Shown here piece after piece: positions 8,766 through 18,445 of a stretch of DNA of 63,513 nucleotides. This DNA comes from Caldilineaceae bacterium bin34 (GTDB lineage: Bacteria > Chloroflexota > Anaerolineae > Caldilineales > Caldilineaceae): contig MPMO01000024.1 in the NCBI GenBank assembly GCA_002238555.1, positions 1 through 63,513 of the forward strand, written 5' to 3'. The translations under genes were made by a program, and so were the position numbers. How positions within the stretch are numbered: the stretch's first letter is position 1; each line of letters opens with the position of its first letter. The notes beneath the pieces were generated by a model. That model was not told where the DNA came from. It worked only from the letters and a program-made list of their open reading frames with translations, and searched no databases.

Positions 8766-11153
8766 ATGCGAAATCGAAAAGGCCTGCGCGTCCGGGTTCT
8801 GCTGTTGACAAGTGTGCTCGCGCTTGTGCTGGGAGCCTGCGGGGGGGCCAGTACCGGCTCCACGTGGTTCAACCTCCCGTCCGTCACCGTCAATGTCCGC
8901 GAGGACGGGTCCCTCAGGGTCATGGGGATTCCCGTGGGCACGACGGCGAGCACGGGCTTGTCCGCCGTGGTCGATCCCCTGCAGGCGTCAGGGGTCGACA
9001 CCCTCGAGGTACGCGTCGGCTACAACGGCATTCACATTTACCTGGACGGCCAGGATCTGCCCTACATAGCCTGGGACGAGGACTCGGCGGCGGTGCTCGC
9101 CACCATCATCGAGGCACAGTCCCCGGGCATTGGCGCGGAGCAGTTGCTGGACTGGGCCCGGAGAGTGGGGATCGGCGTCCGCATCCGGATGTCGGACACC
9201 CGCACCCCGCGTTGGCGCGGCGAGACCAGCTACGACCCGATGGAAGCGCCGGCCGAGCTTGTCGGCCCCATGGATCTGTCGGGACTGGCCTTCGATGGCA
9301 ACGGCGTGCTCACGGTGGAAGGCGTGGATCTTGGACTGGGCGCCCTGATCCCGGCACACATCGGCGGTATCCTGAGCGATCTCGGAGCCGAGACGATTTC
9401 GCTGAACTTCACGCCCAACACCCTCGATTTGGCCCTGAATGGTCAGGACCTGCCGTCCCTGGCCTACGACAGCGACAGCCTGGCGGCCGGACTGGAACTC
9501 GCCTCGGCGCTGCTGGCGAACGATCCGGCGACACTGGGCCTGGTCGAGACTTTTCTGCCCAAGCTCCCGGCGCTGGCCATCAGCGGGACTATTTCCTTTA
9601 CCGGCCAGGCGGCCGGCAGCCTGGTCCTGCCTGAGCGCATCGTGGTGCCGGTGAACGCCGACGGAACGTTGGGCGACGTCATGGGACTTCCGCTTGGCGG
9701 GATCCTGACCGATCCGGTCCTGCCGACCGACATCATTGGCAAGCTGACCGGTGCCGGGATCACGAGGTTGGATGTCAGCCTGAGCGGCCTCAACGTGGCG
9801 GCCGCGGTGGACGGCTCGCCCATTCCCGAGATTGCACTCCATGATGGCGCCAAGCCCCTGCTGGCCTCGTTGGTTCCCCTTCCCGACGGCACCCTGGAAT
9901 TGGTTGAGACGTTGACCGGCGCCCAACCGCTGAACTTGGTTCTCAGCCTGCCCGGCGATGCTTCCGATGCCTCCGTGTCCATGCTGGGTGCCGTGTCCCT
10001 GGAGGCACCTTCGACGGCTGCGGGTCCGCTGGTATTGCCGATTACCATCACCGGCAACGCCATTACCGGCATCGGCGGTCCCGATCCGGCGGCGCTCGGA
10101 CTTGGCGATGTTGCCTTGCCGGACGGCGTTCTGGACATGCTGAGCGACCTGGGCATTACCTCGTTGACGATTGTCAACTCACCCAACAGTCTCGTAATCG
10201 AGACCAACGGTTCCGAAGCCGTGGGCCTGGCCTATGATGCGGCGACCATGACCACGCTGGTCGGCCTCCTGCCGGCGCTGGTGGACATCGATGCCGAAAC
10301 ACTGAACATGGCGGGATCCCTCGTCGGCGCCCTGCCCGGGCTTGACCTTACGTTGACCCTTTCCCTCAGCGGCCCTGCCCCGGGCAGCCTGACCTTGCCT
10401 GACCAGTTGGTGGTCACGGTCAACCCGGACGGAACCTTGGGCACCGCACTGGGTTTGCCGGTGGGTTCCATCCTGTCCGAGCCGCTGTTGCCGGCGGCAT
10501 TGATCGGCCAGTTGGCCGAGGCCGGCATCAACAGACTTGATCTTCGGTTGAGCGGCATGTCGGTTCAGGCCGCGGTGAACGGCGCGCTGGCGCCGGCAAT
10601 CACCATCCATCCCGGCGGCGCGGCCCTGTTGCCGCTGCCCGAAGGCATTCTGGATACGATCCAGGCCTTGACCGCGACGCAGCCATTGCACGCGGTGTTG
10701 AGTCTGCCCGGCGACATGTCCGGCGACATGGCGGATCCCTTTGCCAATATGTCCCTGGCGATTCCCGACCTGGCGCCCGGCATGACGGCCACCGTACGAT
10801 TGCCGCTGACCATTACCGGCAACACCATCACGGACATCGGCGGACCTGATCCGGCGGCGCTGGGACTGGGCGATGTCACCATCCCGGACGATGTCCTGAG
10901 CCTGCTGCACGACAACGGCGTTACGTTGGTCAGGGTGGTCAACTCACCGAACAGCCTCGTCATCGAGACGAACGGTGAAGCGGCCCTTGAACTGGCCTAT
11001 GACGGTCCCTCTTTGCTGACGCTGCTGGAATTGGTGCCGGCGCTGACCGGTGCCGACCTCATTTCCAACGACGGTCTGATGACCCTTCTGGAGGGACCGA
11101 TCATGGATCAGATTGTGGCGGCGGATGCACAGATCGAGGTGAACCTGGAGTAG
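8766..11153 (+). CDS. Lipoprotein built from long internal repeats, function unknown
   Basis: 795 residues from ATG 8766, chosen over ATG 8736 because GGGGAG lies about 10 bases upstream of it. A basic start and hydrophobic stretch lead to a lipobox (VLGAC), so the protein should be lipid-anchored outside the membrane. The rest is built of about six half-modules of roughly 125 residues. Type A carries (V)NxDGTLGxxxGLPxGxIL and AGIxRLDxxLSG. Type B carries IGGPDPAALGLGDV and NSPNSLVIETNG. Copies of A at about 9648 and 10413, and of B at 10071 and 10836, are spaced exactly 765 bases. Every module ends with a short hydrophobic AYD/ASALL-like segment. No Cys after the lipobox and no catalytic motif were seen. 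It looks like a structural or ligand-holding surface protein. The promoter may include TACAAT at 8617-8622. Confidence 0.75.
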   Translation: MRNRKGLRVRVLLLTSVLALVLGACGGASTGSTWFNLPSVTVNVREDGSLRVMGIPVGTTASTGLSAVVDPLQASGVDTLEVRVGYNGIHIYLDGQDLPYIAWDEDSAAVLATIIEAQSPGIGAEQLLDWARRVGIGVRIRMSDTRTPRWRGETSYDPMEAPAELVGPMDLSGLAFDGNGVLTVEGVDLGLGALIPAHIGGILSDLGAETISLNFTPNTLDLALNGQDLPSLAYDSDSLAAGLELASALLANDPATLGLVETFLPKLPALAISGTISFTGQAAGSLVLPERIVVPVNADGTLGDVMGLPLGGILTDPVLPTDIIGKLTGAGITRLDVSLSGLNVAAAVDGSPIPEIALHDGAKPLLASLVPLPDGTLELVETLTGAQPLNLVLSLPGDASDASVSMLGAVSLEAPSTAAGPLVLPITITGNAITGIGGPDPAALGLGDVALPDGVLDMLSDLGITSLTIVNSPNSLVIETNGSEAVGLAYDAATMTTLVGLLPALVDIDAETLNMAGSLVGALPGLDLTLTLSLSGPAPGSLTLPDQLVVTVNPDGTLGTALGLPVGSILSEPLLPAALIGQLAEAGINRLDLRLSGMSVQAAVNGALAPAITIHPGGAALLPLPEGILDTIQALTATQPLHAVLSLPGDMSGDMADPFANMSLAIPDLAPGMTATVRLPLTITGNTITDIGGPDPAALGLGDVTIPDDVLSLLHDNGVTLVRVVNSPNSLVIETNGEAALELAYDGPSLLTLLELVPALTGADLISNDGLMTLLEGPIMDQIVAADAQIEVNLE
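9280..11050 (+). repeat. Tandem 765-bp coding repeat (255 residues per unit)
   Basis: Within the lipoprotein gene equivalent positions recur every 765 bases. The codons for the IGGPDPAALGLGDV motif are at about 10071 and 10836, a more divergent version is near 9300, and the DGTLG motif occurs at about 9650 and 10415. Identity is high between the last two units and lower for the first, which suggests successive duplication. Confidence 0.7.
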
Positions 11154-11197
11154 CTGCCCATGGCCGGCGCCGGACCGGCCCAACAGAAGAAATTCCG

Positions 11198-11223
11198 CAG
11201 CCGGAAGCACATGCTTCCGGCTG
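11198..11223 (+). terminator. Stem-loop after the repeat lipoprotein
   Basis: CAGCCGGAAGCA and TGCTTCCGGCTG form a perfect 12-bp stem separated by only two bases, 45 bases after the stop codon. The tight centre means a few inner pairs would open in RNA. It is followed by TTGCGTTG rather than a clean T-run, so it may act as a 3' stabiliser or the first of two terminators. Confidence 0.5.
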
Positions 11224-11291
11224 TTGCGTTGACAGGGAATGCAAGCGTGGAAGCCCAGCTTTATCCTCCCAAGCCGGTTGTCGCCGCATGG

Positions 11292-11323
11292 CCCTCCGTC
11301 CACTGACGGGGGTGGTTTTTGTT
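11292..11323 (+). terminator. Rho-independent terminator
   Basis: CCTCCGTC, a 4-base loop and GACGGGGG form an 8-bp stem with one wobble pair, followed by TGG and then TTTTTGTTT. This is the best intrinsic-terminator candidate in the window and probably ends the 5.3-11.2 kb transcription unit. Confidence 0.6.
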
Positions 11324-11377
11324 TGAGGAAAAGGCTGGCGTCTATCGACACCTGAACCACGTGCCGGGGATCTCGTT

Positions 11378-13252
11378 GTGCCGGACCGCCCCGGATGGGC
11401 TCCCGCAGGGCCTGATGAGGCCAAGTACAATCCGGACGGCTTGAAGAACCGGGAACTGGACTTCACGGAGTTCCCCATCCACTCATCGACCATGGCGCTG
11501 CCCTTTCTGCACCCGGATCAATCGGAGTTCATCCCGATCAGGCGAGGCCGCGGCCTGTACGTCGACAAGACCGGTCACCTGCGCAAGCTGTTGACACCGG
11601 CCGACGGCCATGGCTCCCGGTTGCAGTCGAAGTACGCCTTCCTTGCCAGACCCCGCCGTTTCGGCAAGACGTTGCTGGTCTCTACCTTGGAGGCCTTCTT
11701 CCAGGGCGACCTGCCGAGGTCGGGAAGTTCCGACAAGGCTTCCTTTGATCCCAATGCCGGGGAACGGGCCGAACTGTTCAGGGATACCGCCGTCGAGGAC
11801 CTCGTTCGCCAAACCCGGGTGCATCCGGTGGTTCGGCTCAACCTGGCCATGGCGACCTCGGACACTCCTGAACGGCTGCACACAAGGCTTCTGGCGCATC
11901 TGGAGAGTGTGTATACCGACTGGCACGGCCGTGGTGTGGCAACCGGCATTGAACCTCAAACCGTTGGAGGTTTCGTTCAGTTTCCACCGCCGCCCACGGG
12001 TTCCGCATCGGTTCCCGCCGCTGTCCGCTTGGAACGCTTGCTGCATGTACTCGAACGGCAATTCAAGGCCAAGCCCGTCGTCCTGATCGACGAGTACGAT
12101 GCACCGCTCACCCACCTGCTGGGCCGGGATATGGATCCGGAGCCGTTCATCGCGGTCCTGCGCGAGTTCTTCGGCCTGCTCAAGCACCTTGAGAACCATC
12201 TTCACTTCGTGTTCATTACGGGCATCAGCCGCTTTGCCCACGTGAACCTGTTCTCCGCCTTGAACAACCTCAAGGACATCTCGTGGGATCCCGGTTACTC
12301 GGATCTGTGCGGGTTTACCGAAGCGGATCTGCAAGGTTCCCTGCGGCCCTACCTGCAGACCGGGGCCGGGAACCTGGGCAAGTCTCTCGATCAGGTGGTG
12401 CGGGAACTGCGGGATCACTACAACGGGTACTGCTTTGGCGTTCCGGGACTGGATGAAAACGTCTACAACCCGTATTCGCTCCTGAACTGCCTGGACGACA
12501 TGCAGGGCGCGGCCGCTTCCCGGTGGAAGCTGTTTGGGTGGCCCAACTACTGGTCCGAGTCCGGGACGCCCCGGTTCCTGGTGCGGATGGCCAGGAACGG
12601 GGACCTCGCCCTGTCCCGGGAACCGCCGCCAATCCATCAGCTGATGCGGACCACCTACGACCTGAACAACATCGACTACGGCAGCCTGATGCTGCAAACC
12701 GGATACTTCACGCTGCGGCTGGACCAGGGGCGGCAACTACGATACGACTACCCCAACAACGAGATCCGGCTGACCTTTGCTTCCAGTCTGCTGGAGGATT
12801 TCGGTCGGTACGCCACCATGGATGAGTTGACGGGCCTGCACCGGGCCTTGGCGACCGAGGACTATGCGGACTTCCGCAGGCGGCTGCACGCGTTCATGGC
12901 CGGGATGCCGGGCGAGAAGATCGCGAATGAAACCGATTGCCACCTGATTCTGCACGCCCTGTGCCAACTGATGCGGGTTGAGTTCCAGTCGGAGGTGCAC
13001 CAGCTGGGCGGCCGGTCGGACCTGGAAGTACTCTTCTCCGGGCATGTCTGCGTGTTCGAGTTCAAGTACAACTCGTCGCCGCAAGCCGCCCTGGACCAGA
13101 TTGAGGCGCGCGACTACGGCCGGCGGTACTTTGCCTCCGGGCGGCGCGTGGTGGCCGTCGGCCTGAACTTCGTTGCCGGCAGTCCGGCGGAGCCGCCCCG
13201 CATCGAATACCAGGCACGCGTTCGAGGCTTGTCCGACCCCGGCCCCGCCTGA
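11378..13252 (+). CDS. PF09820-type AAA-like ATPase with C-terminal PD-(D/E)XK nuclease-like domain
   Basis: 624 residues from GTG 11378, which has GGGGA eight bases upstream. ATG 11492 is an alternative that fits the usual N-terminus of the family better (then 586 residues). The family landmarks are GLYVDKTGHL near the start, a Walker-A-like RPRRFGKTLLVSTL, a Walker-B-like VVLIDEYDAP, FITGISRFAHVNLFS, and a C-terminal GGRSDLEVLF...VFEFKYN that matches the D-(E)xK core of PDDEXK_9. Such proteins are common, often multi-copy, in bacteria with large genomes. Their role is not established, though nucleic-acid processing or defence has been suggested. A second member is at 56792-58606. TACAAT at 11426-11431 would suit the later start. 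The 3' end overlaps the convergent membrane-protein gene by 139 bases. Confidence 0.8.
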   Translation: MPDRPGWAPAGPDEAKYNPDGLKNRELDFTEFPIHSSTMALPFLHPDQSEFIPIRRGRGLYVDKTGHLRKLLTPADGHGSRLQSKYAFLARPRRFGKTLLVSTLEAFFQGDLPRSGSSDKASFDPNAGERAELFRDTAVEDLVRQTRVHPVVRLNLAMATSDTPERLHTRLLAHLESVYTDWHGRGVATGIEPQTVGGFVQFPPPPTGSASVPAAVRLERLLHVLERQFKAKPVVLIDEYDAPLTHLLGRDMDPEPFIAVLREFFGLLKHLENHLHFVFITGISRFAHVNLFSALNNLKDISWDPGYSDLCGFTEADLQGSLRPYLQTGAGNLGKSLDQVVRELRDHYNGYCFGVPGLDENVYNPYSLLNCLDDMQGAAASRWKLFGWPNYWSESGTPRFLVRMARNGDLALSREPPPIHQLMRTTYDLNNIDYGSLMLQTGYFTLRLDQGRQLRYDYPNNEIRLTFASSLLEDFGRYATMDELTGLHRALATEDYADFRRRLHAFMAGMPGEKIANETDCHLILHALCQLMRVEFQSEVHQLGGRSDLEVLFSGHVCVFEFKYNSSPQAALDQIEARDYGRRYFASGRRVVAVGLNFVAGSPAEPPRIEYQARVRGLSDPGPA

Positions 13253-15708
13253 TCGGTTCCGCTCCGTTTCCAAAGCAGCCCCGCCAGGGCCAGGTTCATG
13301 GCGGCCACGTCCGGCAGCATCCAGAAAGTGTCCACCAGCGAGTGGGCGAGGCCGGCTGCCAATGCCGCGGCCAAACCTGCACCAATGCGGCCTCGGGTAC
13401 CGCGGTGGCGATGCCGCAGGCCGGTCCACAGGAGCGGCAGCAGAAGCAGGGCGGGCAGCAAGCCCCAGCTGCCCCAGCGCAGGAGCGACTCCAGCAGCCC
13501 GTTGTGCGGATGGCGCAGGTCGGGTGAAATCCCGGGATGGAAAGGTGCCCGGTCCATGTGCATTGCGAAGCGGTCCGGACCGGGTCCCAGAGAACTTGAT
13601 GCAGGGATCAGTGACGCACCGTACTGCCAGATGGCAACCCGGGCCTGAATTGGTTCGGCATCCGTCATGCGGTCCCACAGGGGCCCGAAGTTTGTGCCCC
13701 AGCCGAAGAACAGGAGGCCGACAGCCAGTGCACTCGCTGCCACCAGCGTGGTTTTTGATTGGCCATTGGGTGGCGAATCTGCATTGAGGCCTGGAGCTTG
13801 CCGGCGGCGGTGCCCGAAAAGCGTCCACAACAGTCCCGCGGGAAGGCCAAGCAACAGGGCGCCCCGGCTGATGGTTGCGAACAGGGCCGCTGCATGCAGG
13901 GCCACAACCGCTGCCGACACTGCCCTGACGGGGTTGGCCTTTGCCAACCCGTACAACGCCGCGGCCACCCACAGGCCCCGTCCCGCAATCATGGCGGCGT
14001 GGTTGGGGGAGAACGTCAGACCGGACAGGCGCACCGCGCCCGTTGTTTGGTGCACTTCGATCAACCATTCGCCCAGGCCCTGCACGGAGAACAGGCATGT
14101 TCCGACGACCAGCGCCACGGTTCCGCCCTGCCACGCTCGTTGTCCCCGGGCCTGTTGCAGCGTTGCCGCGAGCACGCCCAATGGCAGCCAGTCGAGCAGC
14201 AGGGCCGCCTGCGCCCCGGAAGTGTCGGGCGAATGGACCAGTCCGTAGACTGCCAGTCCGGACCAAACCGCGGCAAACCAGTGGGCCGCCGATGCCGTTC
14301 GCCAACCCGCCAACCGCCAAGGCTTGGCCTTGGCCATCTCCGCCAGTGTTCGGGGAATCAGGCCCAACAGCAGGAGGTGGGCAGGACCTAGGGAAATCAA
14401 GGATGTTCCAAGCAGGGAGCCCGAGTCGGCGTGGACCTGTTGGAACGGCAGGGTAGCCAACATCAGCCACCAGTTGTGCACGGGCCACACGAAGGCCAGC
14501 GCGCAAAGCAGGGCCAGTCCACAGCTTGTCCACAACCAGTTTCGGGAGGCCATCGCAAGGATCAGGACCGTTGTCAACATCGCCAGCACCGCCACGTCCC
14601 GGGTGCGGTGAGTCCCGGAATCCGGCCGGCCGGCCAGGAGCGCGTGCACCGATTTCGTGGCAGGGCCAAGGCCGCGTACGGCCAGGGTCGCTGCCATCAG
14701 CCAGATCAACCCCAACAGCGGCGTGGTTCGCTGCGGAGGCAGGGCGGTCTCCCTGAAGCCGATTCCGAACCGGTCAAACAGGCAGTGCCGGGGCGCGGAG
14801 TCGGCCGCGGCCGACCCCAATCGGTAGCCGTACAGTTCACCGGTTCCCGGCACTGCGGGACTGGGCCGGACGATCGTCAGTGACATCGCCGGACGCCGGC
14901 TCGCGTCGGGTGACGAGACTGCTGCGGACAGCAACACAACCAGTTCGGATTCGGCATCGGCGAACCGCACGGCCGCGGGAGCCAGTTGCAATCCTCCAAT
15001 CGCTTCGATGCCTCTTGATTGCCTGAATCTCCGGATCCAGTCCGACCGGTCGAATACGGCCGCGGAGGATGGCGGTCGCAGGGGCGCGGACAAAAGGCAC
15101 AGATCGTTCCTTTCGGAGTGCATGGCTGCGGCTGCGGTGCCGACCATCTGGCCGTACCGCACCGGATGCACCGGGAACGGAAAGCCGTCCCGTGCACCGT
15201 TGGCGATGGAGCCAATCTGAAAGTGGGTGGCAGTCGGTCCGAGTTCGCGCACCGCCTCCCTCGCGAACTGCGCATATGCGTCCGGCCAGGTGGAGGGAAG
15301 ACCGGGATCGTCCCTGCCCCAATGGGCGGCCGGATCCGGTTCCTCCGCCAGTTCAGGCGGCACGCCGTCGAGGATCAGCACCGGCAACGCCCCTGCGTCC
15401 CGCACCCGGTTCAGGCGGATGCGCACCTCCTGCCAGCCTGCCCTGGGTTCCATTGTGGATTGCCAGCGCGCCGGCACAAACACGACTGCCGGGTCTGTCT
15501 CCGGGCTTTCCCGGTGGGTTGCTGGACACGGTTCTGTCTCCGCAATGGTTCCTTCGCCACTGCAATCAAGGTAGACCAAGGGGGATTCGGTGGTCAGGAC
15601 AGGTGTATCCTGAACCGGCCTGTCCACCAACAGGGGGCGCAGGCTCACCGCCCACACGTCCGGTACAATCGCTAGCAGTAGCCACAGCGGCAGTGACCGG
15701 AACAGCAT
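13114..15708 (-). CDS. Polytopic membrane protein, O-antigen ligase/polymerase-like
   Basis: 864 residues from ATG 15708, where a hydrophobic segment (LFRSLPLWLLLAIVPDVWA) gives a signal anchor. The first third (about 30-390) is a hydrophilic, probably extracytoplasmic region. From about residue 410 there are some 11-12 hydrophobic helices. In this part LSGLTFSPNHAAMIAG and later HPHNGLLESLLRWGSWGLLPA match the signatures of the Wzy_C/O-antigen ligase family, which joins or polymerises lipid-linked glycans at the outer face of the membrane. The large N-terminal domain is unusual for the family. The 3' end overlaps the ATPase/nuclease gene on the other strand, and the start is 94 bases from the divergent membrane-protein gene, with which it may share a promoter region. 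Confidence 0.75.
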   Translation of the reverse strand: MLFRSLPLWLLLAIVPDVWAVSLRPLLVDRPVQDTPVLTTESPLVYLDCSGEGTIAETEPCPATHRESPETDPAVVFVPARWQSTMEPRAGWQEVRIRLNRVRDAGALPVLILDGVPPELAEEPDPAAHWGRDDPGLPSTWPDAYAQFAREAVRELGPTATHFQIGSIANGARDGFPFPVHPVRYGQMVGTAAAAMHSERNDLCLLSAPLRPPSSAAVFDRSDWIRRFRQSRGIEAIGGLQLAPAAVRFADAESELVVLLSAAVSSPDASRRPAMSLTIVRPSPAVPGTGELYGYRLGSAAADSAPRHCLFDRFGIGFRETALPPQRTTPLLGLIWLMAATLAVRGLGPATKSVHALLAGRPDSGTHRTRDVAVLAMLTTVLILAMASRNWLWTSCGLALLCALAFVWPVHNWWLMLATLPFQQVHADSGSLLGTSLISLGPAHLLLLGLIPRTLAEMAKAKPWRLAGWRTASAAHWFAAVWSGLAVYGLVHSPDTSGAQAALLLDWLPLGVLAATLQQARGQRAWQGGTVALVVGTCLFSVQGLGEWLIEVHQTTGAVRLSGLTFSPNHAAMIAGRGLWVAAALYGLAKANPVRAVSAAVVALHAAALFATISRGALLLGLPAGLLWTLFGHRRRQAPGLNADSPPNGQSKTTLVAASALAVGLLFFGWGTNFGPLWDRMTDAEPIQARVAIWQYGASLIPASSSLGPGPDRFAMHMDRAPFHPGISPDLRHPHNGLLESLLRWGSWGLLPALLLLPLLWTGLRHRHRGTRGRIGAGLAAALAAGLAHSLVDTFWMLPDVAAMNLALAGLLWKRSGTDQAGPGSDKPRTRAWYSMRGGSAGLPATKFRPTATTRRPEAKYRRP

Positions 15709-15801
15709 CCCCGCGACGCATCTGGCTGGGAGGTGCGTCCGTGGACGAGTTATCGGTGCCACCACCGCTCCCTGAGATTTCCACGTCCGTCTCGGAGTTC
15801 C

Positions 15802-16653
15802 ATGTCGGATTTTCGTCAGCGCATCAGCCTGGTTGGCTGGGTCATGGCGCTTTTGATGACCTTGACCCTGGTATGGCGGCTGCCCGACATCACCTGGACC
15901 TCGCCCCAGATTTTCGGGCGCGACTTTGCCGTAACCGCGACGCCCAACGTCATCGAGGGTCTGTTGGCGCTGCTGGTGTCCTTTGCCGTCACCGACAGCA
16001 TCATCCAGGTTCACCCTCGCCTGCAGGCACTTTCAGCCATCCACCGGCTGCAGCTGTTCTGGCCCGTCTACAGCCTGCCGGCCGCGGAAGCCCTGGTGGT
16101 TGTCGTGGCCCAGCCGGTATCGGACGTGCCGGCCCTGTCGGCGTTGGTCCTGGTCGCGGCCATTGGCGCCTATATGCTGACCCAGTTTCTGTTGTACGAG
16201 TCCCTCGATCTGTCCACCCCCCACATTGGGCAGTTTGTGTTTGTTCTGCATGGACTAGCCTACGTAACCGGTCTGCTGTTGTTCTTGCTGGTCTACCAAA
16301 CCAAGGGCAGCCACCTGGTGGCCGTTCCGTTTATCGGAGCCACGGCGGTACTCCTTGCCATGGAACTGTTGCGGCGGGAGGATGTCACCAACCTTGTGCT
16401 GCTGCGATCCACGGGCATTGTCGGATTGGCCATGGCGGCCGCGGCTCTGATGGTGACCATCACCAATCTTTCCAATCTAACGCAGGGCATCCTGCTGCTG
16501 TGGATGTTCTTCCTCATGATCAGCAACTTCCAGGATGGACTGCCGAAGTCCCTGCGCAGCCGGCGCCTGTTGGAGTACCTCTGTTTCTCGCTCCTGGTTC
16601 TGGTGCTGGCGGTCCTGATCGAAAACGGCAGCCTCCGACTGACCCTCGCCTGA
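15802..16653 (+). CDS. Small polytopic membrane protein of unknown function
   Basis: 283 residues from ATG 15802, chosen because GGAG lies five bases upstream. A GTG at 15733 would add a non-membrane leader of 23 residues. About eight hydrophobic helices are visible (for example LVGWVMALLMTLTLVW, EGLLALLVSFAVT, AALSALVLVAAIGAYML, FVFVLHGLAYVTGLLLFLLV). The overall plan resembles DUF5656-type proteins of Chloroflexota, but I cannot assign a role. It is divergent from the O-antigen-ligase-like gene and its stop lies three bases from the convergent glpD stop. Confidence 0.6.
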   Translation: MSDFRQRISLVGWVMALLMTLTLVWRLPDITWTSPQIFGRDFAVTATPNVIEGLLALLVSFAVTDSIIQVHPRLQALSAIHRLQLFWPVYSLPAAEALVVVVAQPVSDVPALSALVLVAAIGAYMLTQFLLYESLDLSTPHIGQFVFVLHGLAYVTGLLLFLLVYQTKGSHLVAVPFIGATAVLLAMELLRREDVTNLVLLRSTGIVGLAMAAAALMVTITNLSNLTQGILLLWMFFLMISNFQDGLPKSLRSRRLLEYLCFSLLVLVLAVLIENGSLRLTLA

Positions 16654-16656
16654 CTT

Positions 16657-18348
16657 TCAAGGCAGGTTCTGCACGCCGTGGCGTCGGGCCAGGATGTGCG
16701 CCGTCTCCTTGATTTCCCTCTGGCGCCGCTCCTCGGACCATCCCAGAATGGGCGCGGCCATACGGGCGACGGCCTCCAACAGTTCCGGTGTTGCCTCGCC
16801 CAGCATGGCCATCAGCGTGCGCCGCTGCACGATGTCCCCCAGACAGGCCACCATCTCGGTGCGGCAGATGTGGGCGACTTCCCCGGCCAGGTACCTGGAT
16901 CCCGGCAGCCGTTCGTCCATGCCCGGGCGACTGCAGGCCTTGGCAACGGCAACCGCCGTGGCGCCGTACCTGCCGTACAGGGCCTCCGCGTCCGTCAGAG
17001 TCAGCCGGCCGGCCAAGGTCGTGTTCCGGATGGCCCGTTCCCTGTCCGCCTTCGTGCTGGGCAGGTCTCCGCCTCCTCCAATGGGCATGTCCCCGGTCGC
17101 GGAGGTACGCTGCCGGCCCAGTTCTCCGAGTACGCGGTCGGTGGCCTGTTCGGCGAAGGCTCGGAAGGTTGTCCACTTGCCTCCCACCAGCGAGAGAACC
17201 GGGGGTGTCGGCCCCGCTCCCCGACTCAGGTGCAGACTGTGGTCCCTGCTGATTTGCCCGGCTTCCCCTTCACCCCTGCCCAGAGGCCGCACTCCGCAGT
17301 AGCGGTATACGACGTGCTGTGCATCCGCCTGGATGCCGGGAAACACCTGTGGCACCAGTCCCAGCAGATAGGCCTCCTCCTCCCGGGTGCATTGGTCGGC
17401 GTCCGGATCGTCGGTGCGGATGTCCGTGGTGCCCAGCAGCACCCGGTCGTGGAAGGGACAGATCAGCACAATCCTGCCGTCGGCCGCCTCGAAGAAGATC
17501 ATGTGTCCCCCGAGTGCGGCGAACAGGTTCGGATGGTCCAGTACCAGATGGGAACCCTTGGTACCGCCTATCAGGCGGGAGGCCTGGCCCAGGTTGCTGT
17601 TCACCCGGTCGATCCAAGGGCCTGCCGCATTGACCACGATGCGCGGTTCCACCACGAGTTCACGCCCGGTGGCTTCGTCCCTGAGTTCCACTTGCGCATC
17701 CGACATGCCGGTGACGGACACATGGTTGAGGGCCAGGCACTGCCGGGCCCTTTGCATGCCCTCCGCCACCAGTTCCCAGATTAGCCGTTCCGGATGCAGG
17801 ATGAGGGCATCGTGGTACAAGGCACAGGCCTTCAGGTCCGTGGTCAGGTGTGGCAGCAGACGGCCCACATCGGTCCGGTTCAACACCTTGTGCCCGGGCA
17901 GGTTGTTGGCGACGGCGTTGGAGAACAGACTGTAGAAGGCCAGCCCGGTGCGAACCACCCAGGCTCCCCGGGGACTGGCCCGGTCCCGCAGCCGCAGGAA
18001 CCGCAGGGGGGCGTTCAGCAGCCCCGAGCCGCGCGTTCGCAGTGGCATGGCCGTGGGGAGCGGCTTGACCAGGTGTCCGGCGTTGGACAGCAGTCGGTTG
18101 CGTTCCTGTACGGCCTCGCGCACCAGGCGGAATTCGCCGTATTCGAGGTAGCGGATTCCACCGTGCGCCAGGTGGGAGGACGCCGCGCTCGTGCCGGAAC
18201 CGAAGTCTCCCTTGTCCACCAGCAGGACCGCCAGGCCCTGGGCCGCCAGGTCCCTGAATACGCCGGCCCCGTTGACTCCGGCTCCGATCACCAGGACATC
18301 GAAACGCGTCCGGGTGGCGAGCTTGCCCAGGACGGTGTCCCTGTTCAT
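16657..18348 (-). CDS. glpD: Glycerol-3-phosphate dehydrogenase (FAD, GlpD/GlpA-like)
   Basis: 563 residues from ATG 18348. The FAD-binding Rossmann motif VIGAGVNGAGVFRDLA is at about residues 19-34, followed by LLVDKGDFGSGTSAASSHLAHGGIRYLE, the typical GlpD signature. Later come NAAGPWIDRVN, LGTTDIRTDDPDADQC, CGVRPLG and VGGKWTTFRAFAEQA. The C-terminal part is the DAO_C helical domain. The enzyme oxidises glycerol-3-phosphate to dihydroxyacetone phosphate and passes electrons to quinone at the cytoplasmic membrane. No glpK or glpF gene lies nearby. It is 97 bases downstream of the PhyH-HEAT gene on the same strand, so co-transcription is possible. Confidence 0.92.
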   Translation of the reverse strand: MNRDTVLGKLATRTRFDVLVIGAGVNGAGVFRDLAAQGLAVLLVDKGDFGSGTSAASSHLAHGGIRYLEYGEFRLVREAVQERNRLLSNAGHLVKPLPTAMPLRTRGSGLLNAPLRFLRLRDRASPRGAWVVRTGLAFYSLFSNAVANNLPGHKVLNRTDVGRLLPHLTTDLKACALYHDALILHPERLIWELVAEGMQRARQCLALNHVSVTGMSDAQVELRDEATGRELVVEPRIVVNAAGPWIDRVNSNLGQASRLIGGTKGSHLVLDHPNLFAALGGHMIFFEAADGRIVLICPFHDRVLLGTTDIRTDDPDADQCTREEEAYLLGLVPQVFPGIQADAQHVVYRYCGVRPLGRGEGEAGQISRDHSLHLSRGAGPTPPVLSLVGGKWTTFRAFAEQATDRVLGELGRQRTSATGDMPIGGGGDLPSTKADRERAIRNTTLAGRLTLTDAEALYGRYGATAVAVAKACSRPGMDERLPGSRYLAGEVAHICRTEMVACLGDIVQRRTLMAMLGEATPELLEAVARMAAPILGWSEERRQREIKETAHILARRHGVQNLP

Positions 18349-18445
18349 TTCCGGGGGATCCCGCGACCATCGGGACCGGTGGCGCCGATGTGGCTGACGG
18401 GGACGAGCCAACCCCGAAGGGACAGCCCGTCGGCACAGGCCGGGA

